From: Thalassotalea euphylliae
Lineage (GTDB): Bacteria > Pseudomonadota > Gammaproteobacteria > Enterobacterales > Alteromonadaceae
Length of the DNA: 64,000 nt
NCBI RefSeq assembly: GCF_003390375.1
Contig: NZ_QUOT01000001.1
Coordinates: forward strand, 1,736,001-1,800,000
Direction: 5' to 3'
Translations under genes and position numbers: made by a program
Notes under the pieces: model-generated
The model's database searches: none
Told to the model about the DNA's origin: nothing
What the model saw: only the letters and a program-made list of their open reading frames with translations
Part shown: positions 7,889 through 17,200 of the stretch, one piece after another
Layout of the letters: each line of letters begins with the position of its first letter
Position numbering within the stretch: position 1 is the stretch's first letter

Positions 7889-9067
7889 TTAAGAAAGCTG
7901 CGCTAGAAAAACGCCAAGCCCAGCAAAACTTGCCACTAACACAAGTACTGGAACCTTAAGTCCTCTTAGTAACCATATGCCAATCAAGGCTATTACACCA
8001 TCCAACCAACCTGAGATAGCAGAAACTAGCACAGGTTGATAAAACGCCGCGAGCAACAAGCCAACAACAGCTGCATTAACTCCCGCTAATGCACCGGCAA
8101 TTTTGGAGTTGCTGGCATAAGATTGCCAAACAGGCTGAAATGCTGATACCAATAAGAAGCCGGGTAGAAAAATAGCTAACGTTGCGGCAATGGCGCCGAG
8201 GACAGGGGCATTATGTAAGATACTCGCCCCCAAATAAGTTGCTAACGTAAACATAGGCCCAGGTACCGCCTGCGCTGCCGCATAGCCAACTAGAAACTCG
8301 CTTTGCGAGAGCGTGTCGGCCACTGCTTGCTGAAGTAAAGGCAACACGACGTGACCACCACCAAAGACCAAGCTGCCAGCGACATAAAAGTCTTTGATTA
8401 ACTGAACGATTGCACTACCACCAGTTATCAGCACCCCCGCTATGAGCAGCAAAGCAAAAAGCACAAACATCGGCCAATTCAATGTGCGAGGCTTTTCGCT
8501 CTCATCTAACGCTGGTATCAAACCGTTAGTGCCACTCGCGTTAAAACACACCCGGCCTATCACCGCCGCACACATTAACAGCACTATTTGCATCGCCGGA
8601 AGAGGAGTAAAAATCAAGACACAAGCCGTTATGACCGCTAACACTTGTTGCCACAACTTTTGACAAAAACTCTTTGCCATCGTGGCAATCGCATCTGCAA
8701 CCACTACCACGGCAAGTAATTTTAATCCGGTGACGACACCGATAAAAGTTTGGCTGCTGGCAAACTCTAAACCAACAAAATACAGCAATAGCATTAATGC
8801 AACCGAGGGCAACGTAAAGGCAGTAAAGGCAGTGATGCCACCCATAATGCCAGCGCGATGACAGCCAATTGCAAAACCAACTTGGCTAGAACCAGGACCC
8901 GGTAAAAACTGACTTAACGCCACGACATTGCCAAACTCTTGCTGGCTTAACCATTTGTGCTGCTGAACAAAAGCTTGTTGAAAATAACCAATATGAGCGG
9001 CAGGTCCACCAAAACTAGTGCAGCCTAAGGTAAAAAAACGGATAAAGATTTCAACTAATGATGTCAT
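7889..9067 (-). CDS. chrA: ChrA-family chromate efflux transporter
   Basis: Inner-membrane transporter of the CHR family, which exports chromate. The 392-residue product has the two-domain architecture of long ChrA proteins: an N-terminal half with FGGPAAHIGYFQ and FLPGPGSSQVGFAIG, and a repeated C-terminal half with FGGGHVVLPLLQQ and QAVPGPMFTLATYLG. About ten to twelve hydrophobic segments are visible. No chrB or other resistance gene is adjacent, so the function here may be housekeeping anion transport. Confidence 0.93.
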   Translation of the reverse strand: MTSLVEIFIRFFTLGCTSFGGPAAHIGYFQQAFVQQHKWLSQQEFGNVVALSQFLPGPGSSQVGFAIGCHRAGIMGGITAFTAFTLPSVALMLLLYFVGLEFASSQTFIGVVTGLKLLAVVVVADAIATMAKSFCQKLWQQVLAVITACVLIFTPLPAMQIVLLMCAAVIGRVCFNASGTNGLIPALDESEKPRTLNWPMFVLFALLLIAGVLITGGSAIVQLIKDFYVAGSLVFGGGHVVLPLLQQAVADTLSQSEFLVGYAAAQAVPGPMFTLATYLGASILHNAPVLGAIAATLAIFLPGFLLVSAFQPVWQSYASNSKIAGALAGVNAAVVGLLLAAFYQPVLVSAISGWLDGVIALIGIWLLRGLKVPVLVLVASFAGLGVFLAQLS

Positions 9068-9116
9068 TAAATTTTATACTCATTGTGGTGAATCATTCAT
9101 TGTCGTTGTTAATCAT

Positions 9117-9617
9117 TTAGCAACTTACTTGGTATGCCGTCAGCGACACTGATTTTTCTTTGCCAACAAGTTGTTGTTGGCCAATTTCGATAAAGCCTTG
9201 TTGCTGGTGAAATGCGATTGAAGGCGGATTTGCGGGTTTCAAATCAATTTCTGCACACAGCCAATGAAGCTGCTGATTTTGCGCATAGTTTTTTAACGCT
9301 CGGTAAATTTGACTGGCAATACCACGGCGGCGATATTGCTCGCCAATAACAACGCGGTCAATATACAAGAACTGCTTTAAACGCTCGCTAAACCACTGAT
9401 AATTAACACTGTCGTATGCTTTATTGTCAGTAAAGGCCAGTAAGAAAGCAGCCACTTGCCCTTCTACCTCAACAATCCAAAAGAGTTCCGTCATCGTAGT
9501 GAGTAATTCAAGCCGTGCTTTATCCATCGGGCTTAACACCGAAACCGATGCTAAATTTAAAGAAAGAACTGCGTCATAGTCTGCAATGGTTGCACCGCGA
9601 ATGATTGGCGTTGGCAC
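9117..9617 (-). CDS. GNAT-family N-acetyltransferase
   Basis: Acetyl-CoA-dependent acyltransferase of the GNAT superfamily. The coenzyme-A-binding motif is at about residues 89-103 (VVIGEQYRRRGIAS). I start the gene at a GTG at 9617 because a perfect AAGGAGG lies six bases upstream; the longer upstream reading frame to 9812 is hydrophobic and unlike the family. The product is 166 residues, typical for a one-domain GNAT enzyme. Substrate cannot be predicted. It sits 49 bp downstream of chrA's start on the same strand. Confidence 0.85.
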   Translation of the reverse strand: MPTPIIRGATIADYDAVLSLNLASVSVLSPMDKARLELLTTMTELFWIVEVEGQVAAFLLAFTDNKAYDSVNYQWFSERLKQFLYIDRVVIGEQYRRRGIASQIYRALKNYAQNQQLHWLCAEIDLKPANPPSIAFHQQQGFIEIGQQQLVGKEKSVSLTAYQVSC

Positions 9618-9790
9618 TAAGCGCCTCCTTAACCTGAGTTTTTGGAAAATCGATATATCACAATAAGATAAACAGTAAGTTGCGCCTTCTATGCTGCTCA
9701 ACATGAAGGTACAGCAATCCGAGTACAAGACAGAGCCAAGTACAGCCAAAACTAATGTATAAGCAGCAAACGCAGAAATAGTATAAGCAT

Positions 9791-10744
9791 ATGAAGAATG
9801 TAATAAAAGCAAAGCAATTGTCGCTGAGTAAGCAAAACAATAACCATACGCAGAACGACAGCAAGCGACAAAGTGATTGCGAAGTAGCTAGGTTCGTCAG
9901 CTCTCGTATTAACCGCTTACTGATCACTATTATTGCGATAACAAGTTTTATTTACGCGCCAGCCTCTTTAAAAGCTGAGCCTGTGCGCTGGCTAAATGAT
10001 CAAGGTTTCTCGTCCAGCCAACAAAAAACGGTAAATAAATGGCTGAAATTTGCGGTAGATGCCACTCAAAAAAGTTTCGGTGTACTGCCGTTTGACACTA
10101 TCGACTTTCGCGTTAAACACAGTCGCCGCAACTCAGAACCCGTGCCATGGGGTCAAGTGAATAGAGTCGACAACTCTATTTTATTGCATATCTCCCCCTA
10201 CTATGGCTTAACAGCTTTAAAGGACGATTGGACGATTTATCACGAAGTAGCCCACCTTTACCTACCATTTTTAGATGACCACGACACTTGGTTAAGCGAA
10301 GGCTTCGCCACCTACATACAGCACATCACCATGATGCAGGCCAATGTATTGTCTCAAACGCAGGCTATTTCACGTATAGAAGCTGGATTGGGTCGAGGTC
10401 AGGAAAATATGCGTCGAGCTCGCGGCTCATTGTATCGAGTCAGCGATAATATGCATTACAACCGAGCCTATATGCGCATTTATTGGAGTGGTGCTGCGTA
10501 TTTCATTGAAGCGGATCTCGCACTTCATCAGCAGGGCAAAAAGCTAACGACCATAATTGCAGACTATGCGAGCTGCTGCTTAACCATGGATGGCACGGGA
10601 AAACAGTTGGTCAAAGATCTCGATAAGCTCAGCAATACGTCGATATTTTCAGAGTTATATTCGACTTACCGATATCGCCGCGATTTTCCCGTTATTGAGC
10701 GTCAAGCGCTGACCGAATTACTCACCAGCTATCAAGTTGAGTAA
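9791..10744 (+). CDS. secreted gluzincin-like metallopeptidase
   Basis: Predicted zinc peptidase of the MA (gluzincin) clan with an unassigned substrate. The HEVAH motif is at 151-155 and the candidate third ligand E170 lies in WLSEGFATY, the motif used by M1 aminopeptidases; here only 14 residues separate H155 from E170, fewer than in M1. A hydrophobic segment at about 42-58 ends in SLKA before E63, suggesting export, but about 40 polar residues precede it, so the annotated ATG may be too early. The rest of the 317 residues has no other recognised domain. Confidence 0.75.
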   Translation: MKNVIKAKQLSLSKQNNNHTQNDSKRQSDCEVARFVSSRINRLLITIIAITSFIYAPASLKAEPVRWLNDQGFSSSQQKTVNKWLKFAVDATQKSFGVLPFDTIDFRVKHSRRNSEPVPWGQVNRVDNSILLHISPYYGLTALKDDWTIYHEVAHLYLPFLDDHDTWLSEGFATYIQHITMMQANVLSQTQAISRIEAGLGRGQENMRRARGSLYRVSDNMHYNRAYMRIYWSGAAYFIEADLALHQQGKKLTTIIADYASCCLTMDGTGKQLVKDLDKLSNTSIFSELYSTYRYRRDFPVIERQALTELLTSYQVE

Positions 10745-11021
10745 AGCTCAGCCAATACCTGTAAAAGCCAGTAACATCCAATTGTTATCATTTATACCCA
10801 ATAAAGTCACCATAACAAGGTAAAACAAACGACTCATTTCGGTATCGAATTTATTATTGCTAAGTAATTAGTATTAAAGAAATAAATTAAGAGTCTTTAA
10901 CTTTTGCGCAGGCCCTGCCCAATTCTAGCCTAAAGATTGGTGTAATCTCGCCATGACAAACCGTAAGTAAAAATGTAACATTACAGAATAAGTTTCATAT
11001 TTTTAGATAGGCGATATTCTC

Positions 11022-11171
11022 ATGGCACACAATGAAGATACAGTATTAGCAAGCATTAAAGAAGAAACTGCACAAGCACAAAAGTCGCTAGCACAGCAAT
11101 TAGCTGACGCGCAGCAAGAGATTGAAGAGCTCAAATTAAAGCTAATGTGGATGGAACGCAGCTACGAATAA
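11022..11171 (+). CDS. small coiled-coil protein (49 aa)
   Basis: A complete 49-codon frame from ATG to TAA encodes an acidic, Gln/Glu/Leu-rich helix. Residues 10-45 have coiled-coil spacing (QQLADAQQEIEELKLKL), recalling SlyX-like proteins without being a clear match. It lies in an otherwise empty 635-bp gap between the metallopeptidase and the iron-binding protein. An AGG precedes the start by about 11 bases. The function is unknown. Biased codon pattern and intact heptads make it more likely real than chance. Confidence 0.55.
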   Translation: MAHNEDTVLASIKEETAQAQKSLAQQLADAQQEIEELKLKLMWMERSYE

Positions 11172-11307
11172 CAGGCTAACGATTGTTCAACTGCGTTAAT
11201 CGCCATTAGTACCCTCTGTAAACTTACAGGGCGGCTTTCAGGCTGGACTTCACATTAAGTGTACGAATCCACATTAACGTTTTACGAAAGCTAATAATTC
11301 TAGCTAA

Positions 11308-11340
11308 AAACCAAAAGGCTTCAAATAAGCCTTATGGTTT
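11308..11340 (-). terminator. Rho-independent terminator of the iron-binding protein gene
   Basis: Two 14-base arms (11308-11321 and 11327-11340) pair with one mismatch around a 5-base loop, containing AAGGCTT/AAGCCTT. On the minus strand the stem is followed by a TTTTT run, so it fits termination of the gene ending at 11380. Confidence 0.75.
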
Positions 11341-11379
11341 CTGTCTGAAACCGTCTGCTGAGTTAGCTTTTGTCACTTT

Positions 11380-12396
11380 TTACCAGCCTGTACTGTCGAT
11401 AATCCGATCTGCTGCGTCTAAATGCTGATATAACTTAGCAACTGAGTCGATATCAGCTTTAAAATCTCCCCATGATCTGACCAACTCGCTCGCCTGAATA
11501 TCTTGCCTGATCGGTAATTCATGGTTGATATTTGAGTACATCGTTTGTGCTTGCTCTGTTAATAAGAACTCGATGAACAACTGTGCGTTTTCTTTATTTT
11601 TTGCCGCATTAGTGATGGCTGCGCCACTGATATTAACGTGTGTGCCGCTGCCCAGTTGCTCCGGCCAAATAACGCCAAGATTTGCGTAAACTTGGCGGTC
11701 CTGCAGTGAAGCACTTTGCGACATTGTGCCAAAATAATAACTGTTTGCGATGGCTAAATCACATTTACCACGATTTACATTGCGCAGCTGATCGCGATCG
11801 CCACCCGTTGGTCGCATTGCCAAATTATTCACTAAGCCCTTAGTCCACTGCCCTGCCCATTTCTCGCCATGCAAGGCAATAAAGCTGGCCAACATGGAGC
11901 GATTGTATGTATGGCTTCCCTTACGAGTACAAATTTTATTGTGCCAAGCTTCGCTGGTTAAATCTTCATAGCGATGAATGTCACTAGCATTAACTTTGTC
12001 TTTGGCATAAAAAATAGCGCGCGCTCTTATCGACAGGCCATACCAAAAACCCTCAGGATCTCTAAGTTCAGGTGAAATATGTTGTTTCAGATAGTCAGAT
12101 TCAATCGCTTGCAGCAAGCCAAGTTGCTTAGCCTTTTCCAAACGAACAACATTAGAGGTTAACAGTACATCTGCAAAACTATTTTCACCGTCTTGTATTA
12201 AGCGTTTTAGTAGCTTGTCTGCTTTACCACTAACAACATTTACTTTAATTCCTGTCGATGCTGAGAAACGCTCTATGATGGGGTTAATTAGCTTTGCTTC
12301 ACGAAACGAATACACGTTAACCACAGACGACTCGGCACTATTTTCAGCCGCAATAGGTAACATAAAACCAAGTGCTATTTTTGCTATAAACTTCAT
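11380..12396 (-). CDS. Fe(III) ABC transporter substrate-binding protein (FutA/FbpA type)
   Basis: Periplasmic ferric-iron-binding protein of the FutA/FbpA class, which delivers Fe(III) to an ABC permease. Tyrosines at the expected ligand positions are present: Y29 in NVYSF, Y164 in SHTYNRS, and the paired Y220-Y221 in NSYYFG. The N terminus (MKFIAKIALGFMLPIAA) is a signal peptide. The ATG at 12396 is chosen over an upstream start at 12432 for this reason. The product is 338 residues. No permease or ATPase gene is adjacent. A strong Fur box lies about 92 bp upstream, fitting iron repression. Confidence 0.9.
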   Translation of the reverse strand: MKFIAKIALGFMLPIAAENSAESSVVNVYSFREAKLINPIIERFSASTGIKVNVVSGKADKLLKRLIQDGENSFADVLLTSNVVRLEKAKQLGLLQAIESDYLKQHISPELRDPEGFWYGLSIRARAIFYAKDKVNASDIHRYEDLTSEAWHNKICTRKGSHTYNRSMLASFIALHGEKWAGQWTKGLVNNLAMRPTGGDRDQLRNVNRGKCDLAIANSYYFGTMSQSASLQDRQVYANLGVIWPEQLGSGTHVNISGAAITNAAKNKENAQLFIEFLLTEQAQTMYSNINHELPIRQDIQASELVRSWGDFKADIDSVAKLYQHLDAADRIIDSTGW

Positions 12397-12487
12397 ACAA
12401 CACGCCCTAATCTCTAACGGAGCTAAACGCAAGCTAAGCGAAACCGAGAAGGCAGCTATCTTACGCGTTAAAATCGCCAGCCATATT

Positions 12488-12506
12488 AATGATAATAATT
12501 ATCATT
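12488..12506. promoter_or_regulatory. Fur box between the iron-binding protein and the GGDEF-EAL gene
   Basis: AATGATAATAATTATCATT is a perfect 19-bp palindrome of the Fur type. It is about 92 bp from the iron-binding protein start on the left and 87 bp from the c-di-GMP gene start on the right, so it could control either or both. Confidence 0.75.
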
Positions 12507-12592
12507 TACAAGAGGTATTAACTGACATATGATACACAGGTTGCCATTTTTGGTGCCTCGCCTGTTTTATTAGTTGTAGATTGCTCATTTTC

Positions 12593-15019
12593 ATGTTCGA
12601 AAAGTTGATTCGTTATAAAACTGTTGTTCTAACTGCGTTGATTGGCTTGGCCATGGCAATCGGCGCGTTTGGTGTTATTCAACACTATGAGCAACAGCAA
12701 ATTAAAAACCAATTTCACGCAACCTTTGTTGACAAGGTCACGGGCTTATCACAAGCCATTATCGCGATTGAAAAAGTGCTGATTGCGACCCAACAGATGC
12801 TTAAGGTTTACCCAGACTTAAATCGGCAACAATTTTCTCAACTGGTTAATGACGAGTTACTCTCCGGCACGGTTATCACAGGTATCGAGTGGGCGCCGAG
12901 AATACATCAATCAGCGCGCTCTGGTTTTGAACTGAAAATGCGTGAATCAGGCATATTTGATTACCGTATTCACAATGTGGCGCAAGCGCAAAGCTGTGAA
13001 CCCGCTGCCGACCAGACCATACTTCCCGTCGCGTTTACCGAGCCAAGCACTCATCTAGGGCAAGAGCTAGGTTTAGATCTCAATTCAGATTGCCAATTGC
13101 GCACGCAAATTGAAGAAGCCATAGACAAGCAAATTATCAGTTCAAAAATGTTTACAAGCGATCAGGATGAAATAGGTGTGAGAATGTTGCTACAGGTATC
13201 CAACAACAGCACCAATGTTGGCATTATTGTCGGCATGGTAATGGTAAACCAATTGGTAGACAGCCTATGGGGTGGTTTAACGCAATCTGAAAACTTCGTT
13301 TTAACGATATACGAAAATACCCAGCTCAACGGTGCGCAAAATCAGCAACACAAACTCTACGATTCTCGTTGGCAGCTAAATTGCGACAATAACATCGCCT
13401 GCTTTACACAGCCAGCTTTAGTCGAAACCGCAATTATCCCTTTTGCCAATCAGCAATGGATCATTGAGTTTAGCCAAATTAAGTCAACCAGTGGTGAAGA
13501 TTACTTTCCTTATCTTGCTGCGGCACTAGTACTGGTAGCAACAGCGAGTTTGAGTTATTACCTGTACACGAATATTACCCGTATTCAATGGGCCAACTCG
13601 TTAGTCGAAGAAAAAACGGCATCGTTAAAATTTCAGGCAAGCCACGATTTACTAACGGGGTTGCTTAATAAGAACGCTTTGTATGAATACTTGCAGCAAT
13701 TGAACAAGACTCATCTGGCGTCTAAGTTTATGCCGTTTAGCGTTTTATTTATTGACTTGGACTACTTCAAAAAGATCAATGATACCCAAGGTCATATGGT
13801 CGGTGATTTGCTACTTGAACGTGTTGCCAACAGACTAAAACACAACAGCCGCAGTAACGATTTACTATTTCGTTTTGGTGGCGATGAGTTTGTTATCGTA
13901 CTGCAAAATATGTCCTCAGAGCGACGCGCAACGAACATCGCGCAACGCTACCTAAGTGAGCTGCAACAACCATACAATATTGAAGGGAACACCTACACTA
14001 TTGGCGCAAGTATCGGCGTAACGGTCATCGATTCCGACGACTTTCATCCTGAAGATATCATCAGAAACGCTGATATTGCGATGTATCAGGCCAAAGAGTC
14101 GGGCCGCGGACAAGCGATCTTTTTCCAGCATAAAATGTTCGATGACATCGTTCACTTACATCGCTTAGAGTCAGATTTAGACAAAGCGATTTCACAAGAT
14201 CAATTTGAACTGTATTACCAACCGATATTTAACAATGAACAACAGCTTATCGGTTTTGAAGCCTTGGCTCGTTGGCAGCACCCAAGTAGAGGGCTTATTA
14301 TGCCGCTCGACTTTGTACCGATTATAGAAAAAACCAATAAGATTAAGCCATTTGGCTTACTCGTTGCGCGCAAGGCAATCGCCCAACTCGATAAATTTCG
14401 CCACCTTTATGGGGTGGAACAATGTCCATCGATTAGTATTAATGTCTCGGCCCTGCAAATTGTTGACGATGAAATTGTGCAGCTCATTGAGTCGCAACTG
14501 TCCCATTACGCATTGCCAGCTCATTTGTTAGCAATAGAGCTGACCGAATCGGCATTAATAGAAAATCACGCGCTTGTAAAAGCGCGTCTCAAGCAACTGA
14601 GCGATCTTGGCATTAAAATATACCTTGATGATTTTGGCACTGGCTATTCATCACTATCGCTACTGCAACACCTGAATATTGATGTGTTAAAAATAGATCG
14701 CGCTTTTATCTCAGCATTAGCTGAGCAAACGCCAGAAGCCAAAAACTTAGTGAAAGCCATCATTCATATGGCACAAGCACTTCATTTGAAAGTGATCGCA
14801 GAGGGAATTGAGGATAAGCAAATAATTGCTCAATTGACGGCAATTGGCTGCCATGCCTTTCAAGGCTACTATTATGCTAAGCCACTCGCTGTGGCGCAGT
14901 TAGCCAGCTTTATGGCACCACTGCTTAACCATAAGCGTCATAGTAACCGTGTAATACCTAATTCAGTGGCGATAGCTAACGCAAAAGGTATAAATACTGC
15001 AATCAAGCATATCGCTTAG
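12593..15019 (+). CDS. CHASE-GGDEF-EAL cyclic-di-GMP enzyme
   Basis: Membrane-bound bifunctional c-di-GMP protein of 808 residues. A first helix (about 9-30) and a second (about 303-323) bracket a periplasmic CHASE sensor domain. The GGDEF domain has an intact active site (429-433) and an intact inhibitory RxxD site (R420-D423). The EAL domain has E556-A-L and the later metal-binding motifs (IELTES, DDFGTGYSS, AEGIE). Both cyclase and phosphodiesterase activities are therefore possible. It is divergent from the iron-binding protein across a Fur box. Ligand of the CHASE domain is unknown. Confidence 0.92.
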   Translation: MFEKLIRYKTVVLTALIGLAMAIGAFGVIQHYEQQQIKNQFHATFVDKVTGLSQAIIAIEKVLIATQQMLKVYPDLNRQQFSQLVNDELLSGTVITGIEWAPRIHQSARSGFELKMRESGIFDYRIHNVAQAQSCEPAADQTILPVAFTEPSTHLGQELGLDLNSDCQLRTQIEEAIDKQIISSKMFTSDQDEIGVRMLLQVSNNSTNVGIIVGMVMVNQLVDSLWGGLTQSENFVLTIYENTQLNGAQNQQHKLYDSRWQLNCDNNIACFTQPALVETAIIPFANQQWIIEFSQIKSTSGEDYFPYLAAALVLVATASLSYYLYTNITRIQWANSLVEEKTASLKFQASHDLLTGLLNKNALYEYLQQLNKTHLASKFMPFSVLFIDLDYFKKINDTQGHMVGDLLLERVANRLKHNSRSNDLLFRFGGDEFVIVLQNMSSERRATNIAQRYLSELQQPYNIEGNTYTIGASIGVTVIDSDDFHPEDIIRNADIAMYQAKESGRGQAIFFQHKMFDDIVHLHRLESDLDKAISQDQFELYYQPIFNNEQQLIGFEALARWQHPSRGLIMPLDFVPIIEKTNKIKPFGLLVARKAIAQLDKFRHLYGVEQCPSISINVSALQIVDDEIVQLIESQLSHYALPAHLLAIELTESALIENHALVKARLKQLSDLGIKIYLDDFGTGYSSLSLLQHLNIDVLKIDRAFISALAEQTPEAKNLVKAIIHMAQALHLKVIAEGIEDKQIIAQLTAIGCHAFQGYYYAKPLAVAQLASFMAPLLNHKRHSNRVIPNSVAIANAKGINTAIKHIA

Positions 15020-15077
15020 CTTAAGCTACTCTACTAGCGCTTATGTGAAAGCGAGCAGGTGTCAGGCTGTTAAGCCA

Positions 15078-16193
15078 TTAAGGCAAGTGTTCACTTGCCA
15101 GATAATCATGTGATTGCATTTCCTGTAAACGGCTTAAGCAACGTTTAAATTCAAACTCTAAACCACCATGGCTGTATAAGTTATCCATAGCCACCTCGGC
15201 CGAAATAATCAGCTTTACTTTGCGCTCGTAAAATTCGTCAACCAAGGCAATAAAGCGGCGTGCTGCGTCATCACAATCAACGCTCATTTGCGTTACATTG
15301 GCTAGCAACATAGTATGGTATAGTCGGCTCAACTCCATGTAATCGCTTTGACTGCGAGCACTTTCACACAGCTCACTAAATTCAAAATGCACAACCCCAT
15401 CAGATTCTTCAACGGTGGTCAGCTCGCGATGGTTAATTTCAATGACTCTACCTTTTTCACCCGGTTCAACTGACAACTGCGTAAAATACTGCGCAAGGTT
15501 GCGACTAGCTTGTTCATCTAATGGGTGATGATAAATTTCGGCTTGTTCAAGCGTCCGCAATCGATAATCAACACCGCTATCCACATTAACCACTTCACAG
15601 TTTTCATTAATCAGTTTAATTGCAGGCAAAAATCGCGCGCGCTGCAAACCATTTCGATATAGCTCATCGGGGATGATGTTCGACGTTGCCACTAAGGTGA
15701 CGTTATGGGCAAAAAGCTCTTCGAATAAAGTCCCTAAAATCATGGCATCGGTAATGTCAGAGACAAAAAACTCATCAAAACAAATAATGCAGGCTTCATC
15801 AGCGAAACGCTTAGCAATGATTTTCAGTGGGTCAGATTGCCCAGCTAAGGTTTTCATTTCATCATGCACGCGATGCATAAAGCGATGAAAATGTACGCGC
15901 ATTTTATTTTCAAACGGCAGGCAATCAAAGAAAGTGTCGACCAAGTAGGTTTTACCACGCCCAACACCGCCCCAAAAGTACAGGCCTTTGACGTTGCTTG
16001 GTGCTTGCTTACCAACTACGCGCTTCCAACGATTAAGCACTTTTTTGAAGCCTGTCACAGGCAAAGGCTTGTTTTCTAGGTCATCAAACACACGCTGTAA
16101 ATGTTTAACAGCATTCTCCTGCGCCGCATCGTATTGAAAATCGTCACGTGTTAAGTCTTGTTGATATTTTTGCAGCGGCGTCAAATTGATCAT
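15078..16193 (-). CDS. zapE: cell division ATPase ZapE
   Basis: AFG1/ZapE-family P-loop ATPase that associates with the FtsZ ring and destabilises it during late constriction. Walker A is GGVGRGKT (75-82) and Walker B is in IICFDEF. The 371-residue length is normal for the family. It is divergent from zapG and degQ, matching the enterobacterial arrangement. The protein has no export signal and should be cytoplasmic. Confidence 0.95.
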   Translation of the reverse strand: MINLTPLQKYQQDLTRDDFQYDAAQENAVKHLQRVFDDLENKPLPVTGFKKVLNRWKRVVGKQAPSNVKGLYFWGGVGRGKTYLVDTFFDCLPFENKMRVHFHRFMHRVHDEMKTLAGQSDPLKIIAKRFADEACIICFDEFFVSDITDAMILGTLFEELFAHNVTLVATSNIIPDELYRNGLQRARFLPAIKLINENCEVVNVDSGVDYRLRTLEQAEIYHHPLDEQASRNLAQYFTQLSVEPGEKGRVIEINHRELTTVEESDGVVHFEFSELCESARSQSDYMELSRLYHTMLLANVTQMSVDCDDAARRFIALVDEFYERKVKLIISAEVAMDNLYSHGGLEFEFKRCLSRLQEMQSHDYLASEHLP

Positions 16194-16667
16194 GAAGCGT
16201 ATATTCCAGCTATTACTTTTATCATCTGTATAAGTTTATTGGAGGCTTATTCTAGTGTTAATCAAGCTTCGAGCTTGAAAAACCAAAATTAGCAAACATA
16301 TTCGCTATATTAGGCCTGCATTAAACGCTATATTTACGTTATACCAATTGAAATAAATACTTAATCATTCAGCGAGAATTAAAAGGCTCATAGGCAAGGC
16401 ATTGATTGCAGAGAATGGCCCTCTCCTTATCAAAATCAAAAACGCAGTATATGAACCTTTTAAACTCGCTCTTTGGGAGCTTGTCAGCGTCGCGATAATT
16501 GCGCCAAGTTTATTGGATGTAGAATAACTATATCTGCACAAATTTGGCTAACTCTCCCACCGCTGACAACGCTCTGAATTGATCAATTAATTAATTCAAT
16601 TGGTATTTATGCTAATGGTTGAATATTCTCACTAATTTTCTGAACGAATACAACGAGGAACCTAGAT
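16194..16667. other. zapE-zapG intergenic region carrying an inserted element
   Basis: 474 bp between divergent genes. No protein gene is visible. Most of it (16341-16606) is a MITE-like element with inverted ends, listed separately. The remainder must hold the zapE and zapG promoters, with an AACGAGGAA ribosome-binding region just before zapG. Confidence 0.7.
16341..16606. mobile_element. MITE-like non-coding element with ATACCAATTGAA terminal inverted repeats
   Basis: The ends ATACCAATTGAA (16341-16352) and TTCAATTGGTAT (16595-16606) are perfect inverted repeats bounding 266 bp without a reading frame. Inside is a second, longer imperfect inverted repeat: GAGCTTGTCAGCG (16477-16489) against CGCTGACAACGCTC (16561-16574), continuing as GCCAAGTTT (16503-16511) against AAATTTGGC (16540-16548). 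Elements ending in ATACCAATTG are common in marine Alteromonadales as I recall. A target duplication is not clear; it cannot move without a transposase supplied elsewhere. Confidence 0.7.
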
Positions 16668-17123
16668 ATGACAGTTGTAACAAGTATCGCGCTTTTGTTA
16701 GTTGGCATCGTAGTTGGCTTTATTGGCGGTCGTTTTTTATCGGCATCTGCTAAAGAAAACAAAGCACTAGCGGAAAAGGTCACTAAAGGCGAAGCGGCTT
16801 TAACCCAATATCAAAACGATGTTGCTGAACATTTAGATGATTCTGCTAAGTTACTAGAGCAAATGAACGCAACCTGCCAGAAAGCGATGAAACAAATGGA
16901 GCAAAGTACTGCTTTATTACAACGCGCTACGCCAACAGAGAGCGAAGCCATGCCATTTTTCTCACAGGAAACTCAAGAACAGCTTGCACAAACCGTTAAG
17001 CTGCGTCATGAGAAAAAGCCTGACTTTAAAGAAGAAACTACAGATGAAGCACCTCGTGACTACTCAAGTAACCCAAGTGGTTTATTTGATGATAAGAAAC
17101 AAAGTGTTACAAATGCCGAATAA
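16668..17123 (+). CDS. zapG: ZapG (YhcB/DUF1043) inner-membrane division protein
   Basis: YhcB-family protein, 151 residues, with one N-terminal membrane helix (about 4-24) followed by a long cytoplasmic coiled coil and a disordered acidic tail. In E. coli this protein links envelope growth and the divisome. Its place between zapE and degQ is the conserved order. The tail PRDYSSNPSGLF is a family-type C-terminal motif. It is followed by degQ 77 bp downstream. Confidence 0.9.
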   Translation: MTVVTSIALLLVGIVVGFIGGRFLSASAKENKALAEKVTKGEAALTQYQNDVAEHLDDSAKLLEQMNATCQKAMKQMEQSTALLQRATPTESEAMPFFSQETQEQLAQTVKLRHEKKPDFKEETTDEAPRDYSSNPSGLFDDKKQSVTNAE

Positions 17124-17200
17124 GGTTATTTTGAACTAAGTTAATTACGATTAGTCTGTTAATGGGTCTACTTAATTCTTGTTAAGGAGTTTTTTTAAGT

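Noticed and set aside
9618..9812. N-terminal extension of the GNAT gene
   Set aside because: The extension is hydrophobic and unlike the family, while a GTG with perfect AAGGAGG explains a normal-length enzyme.
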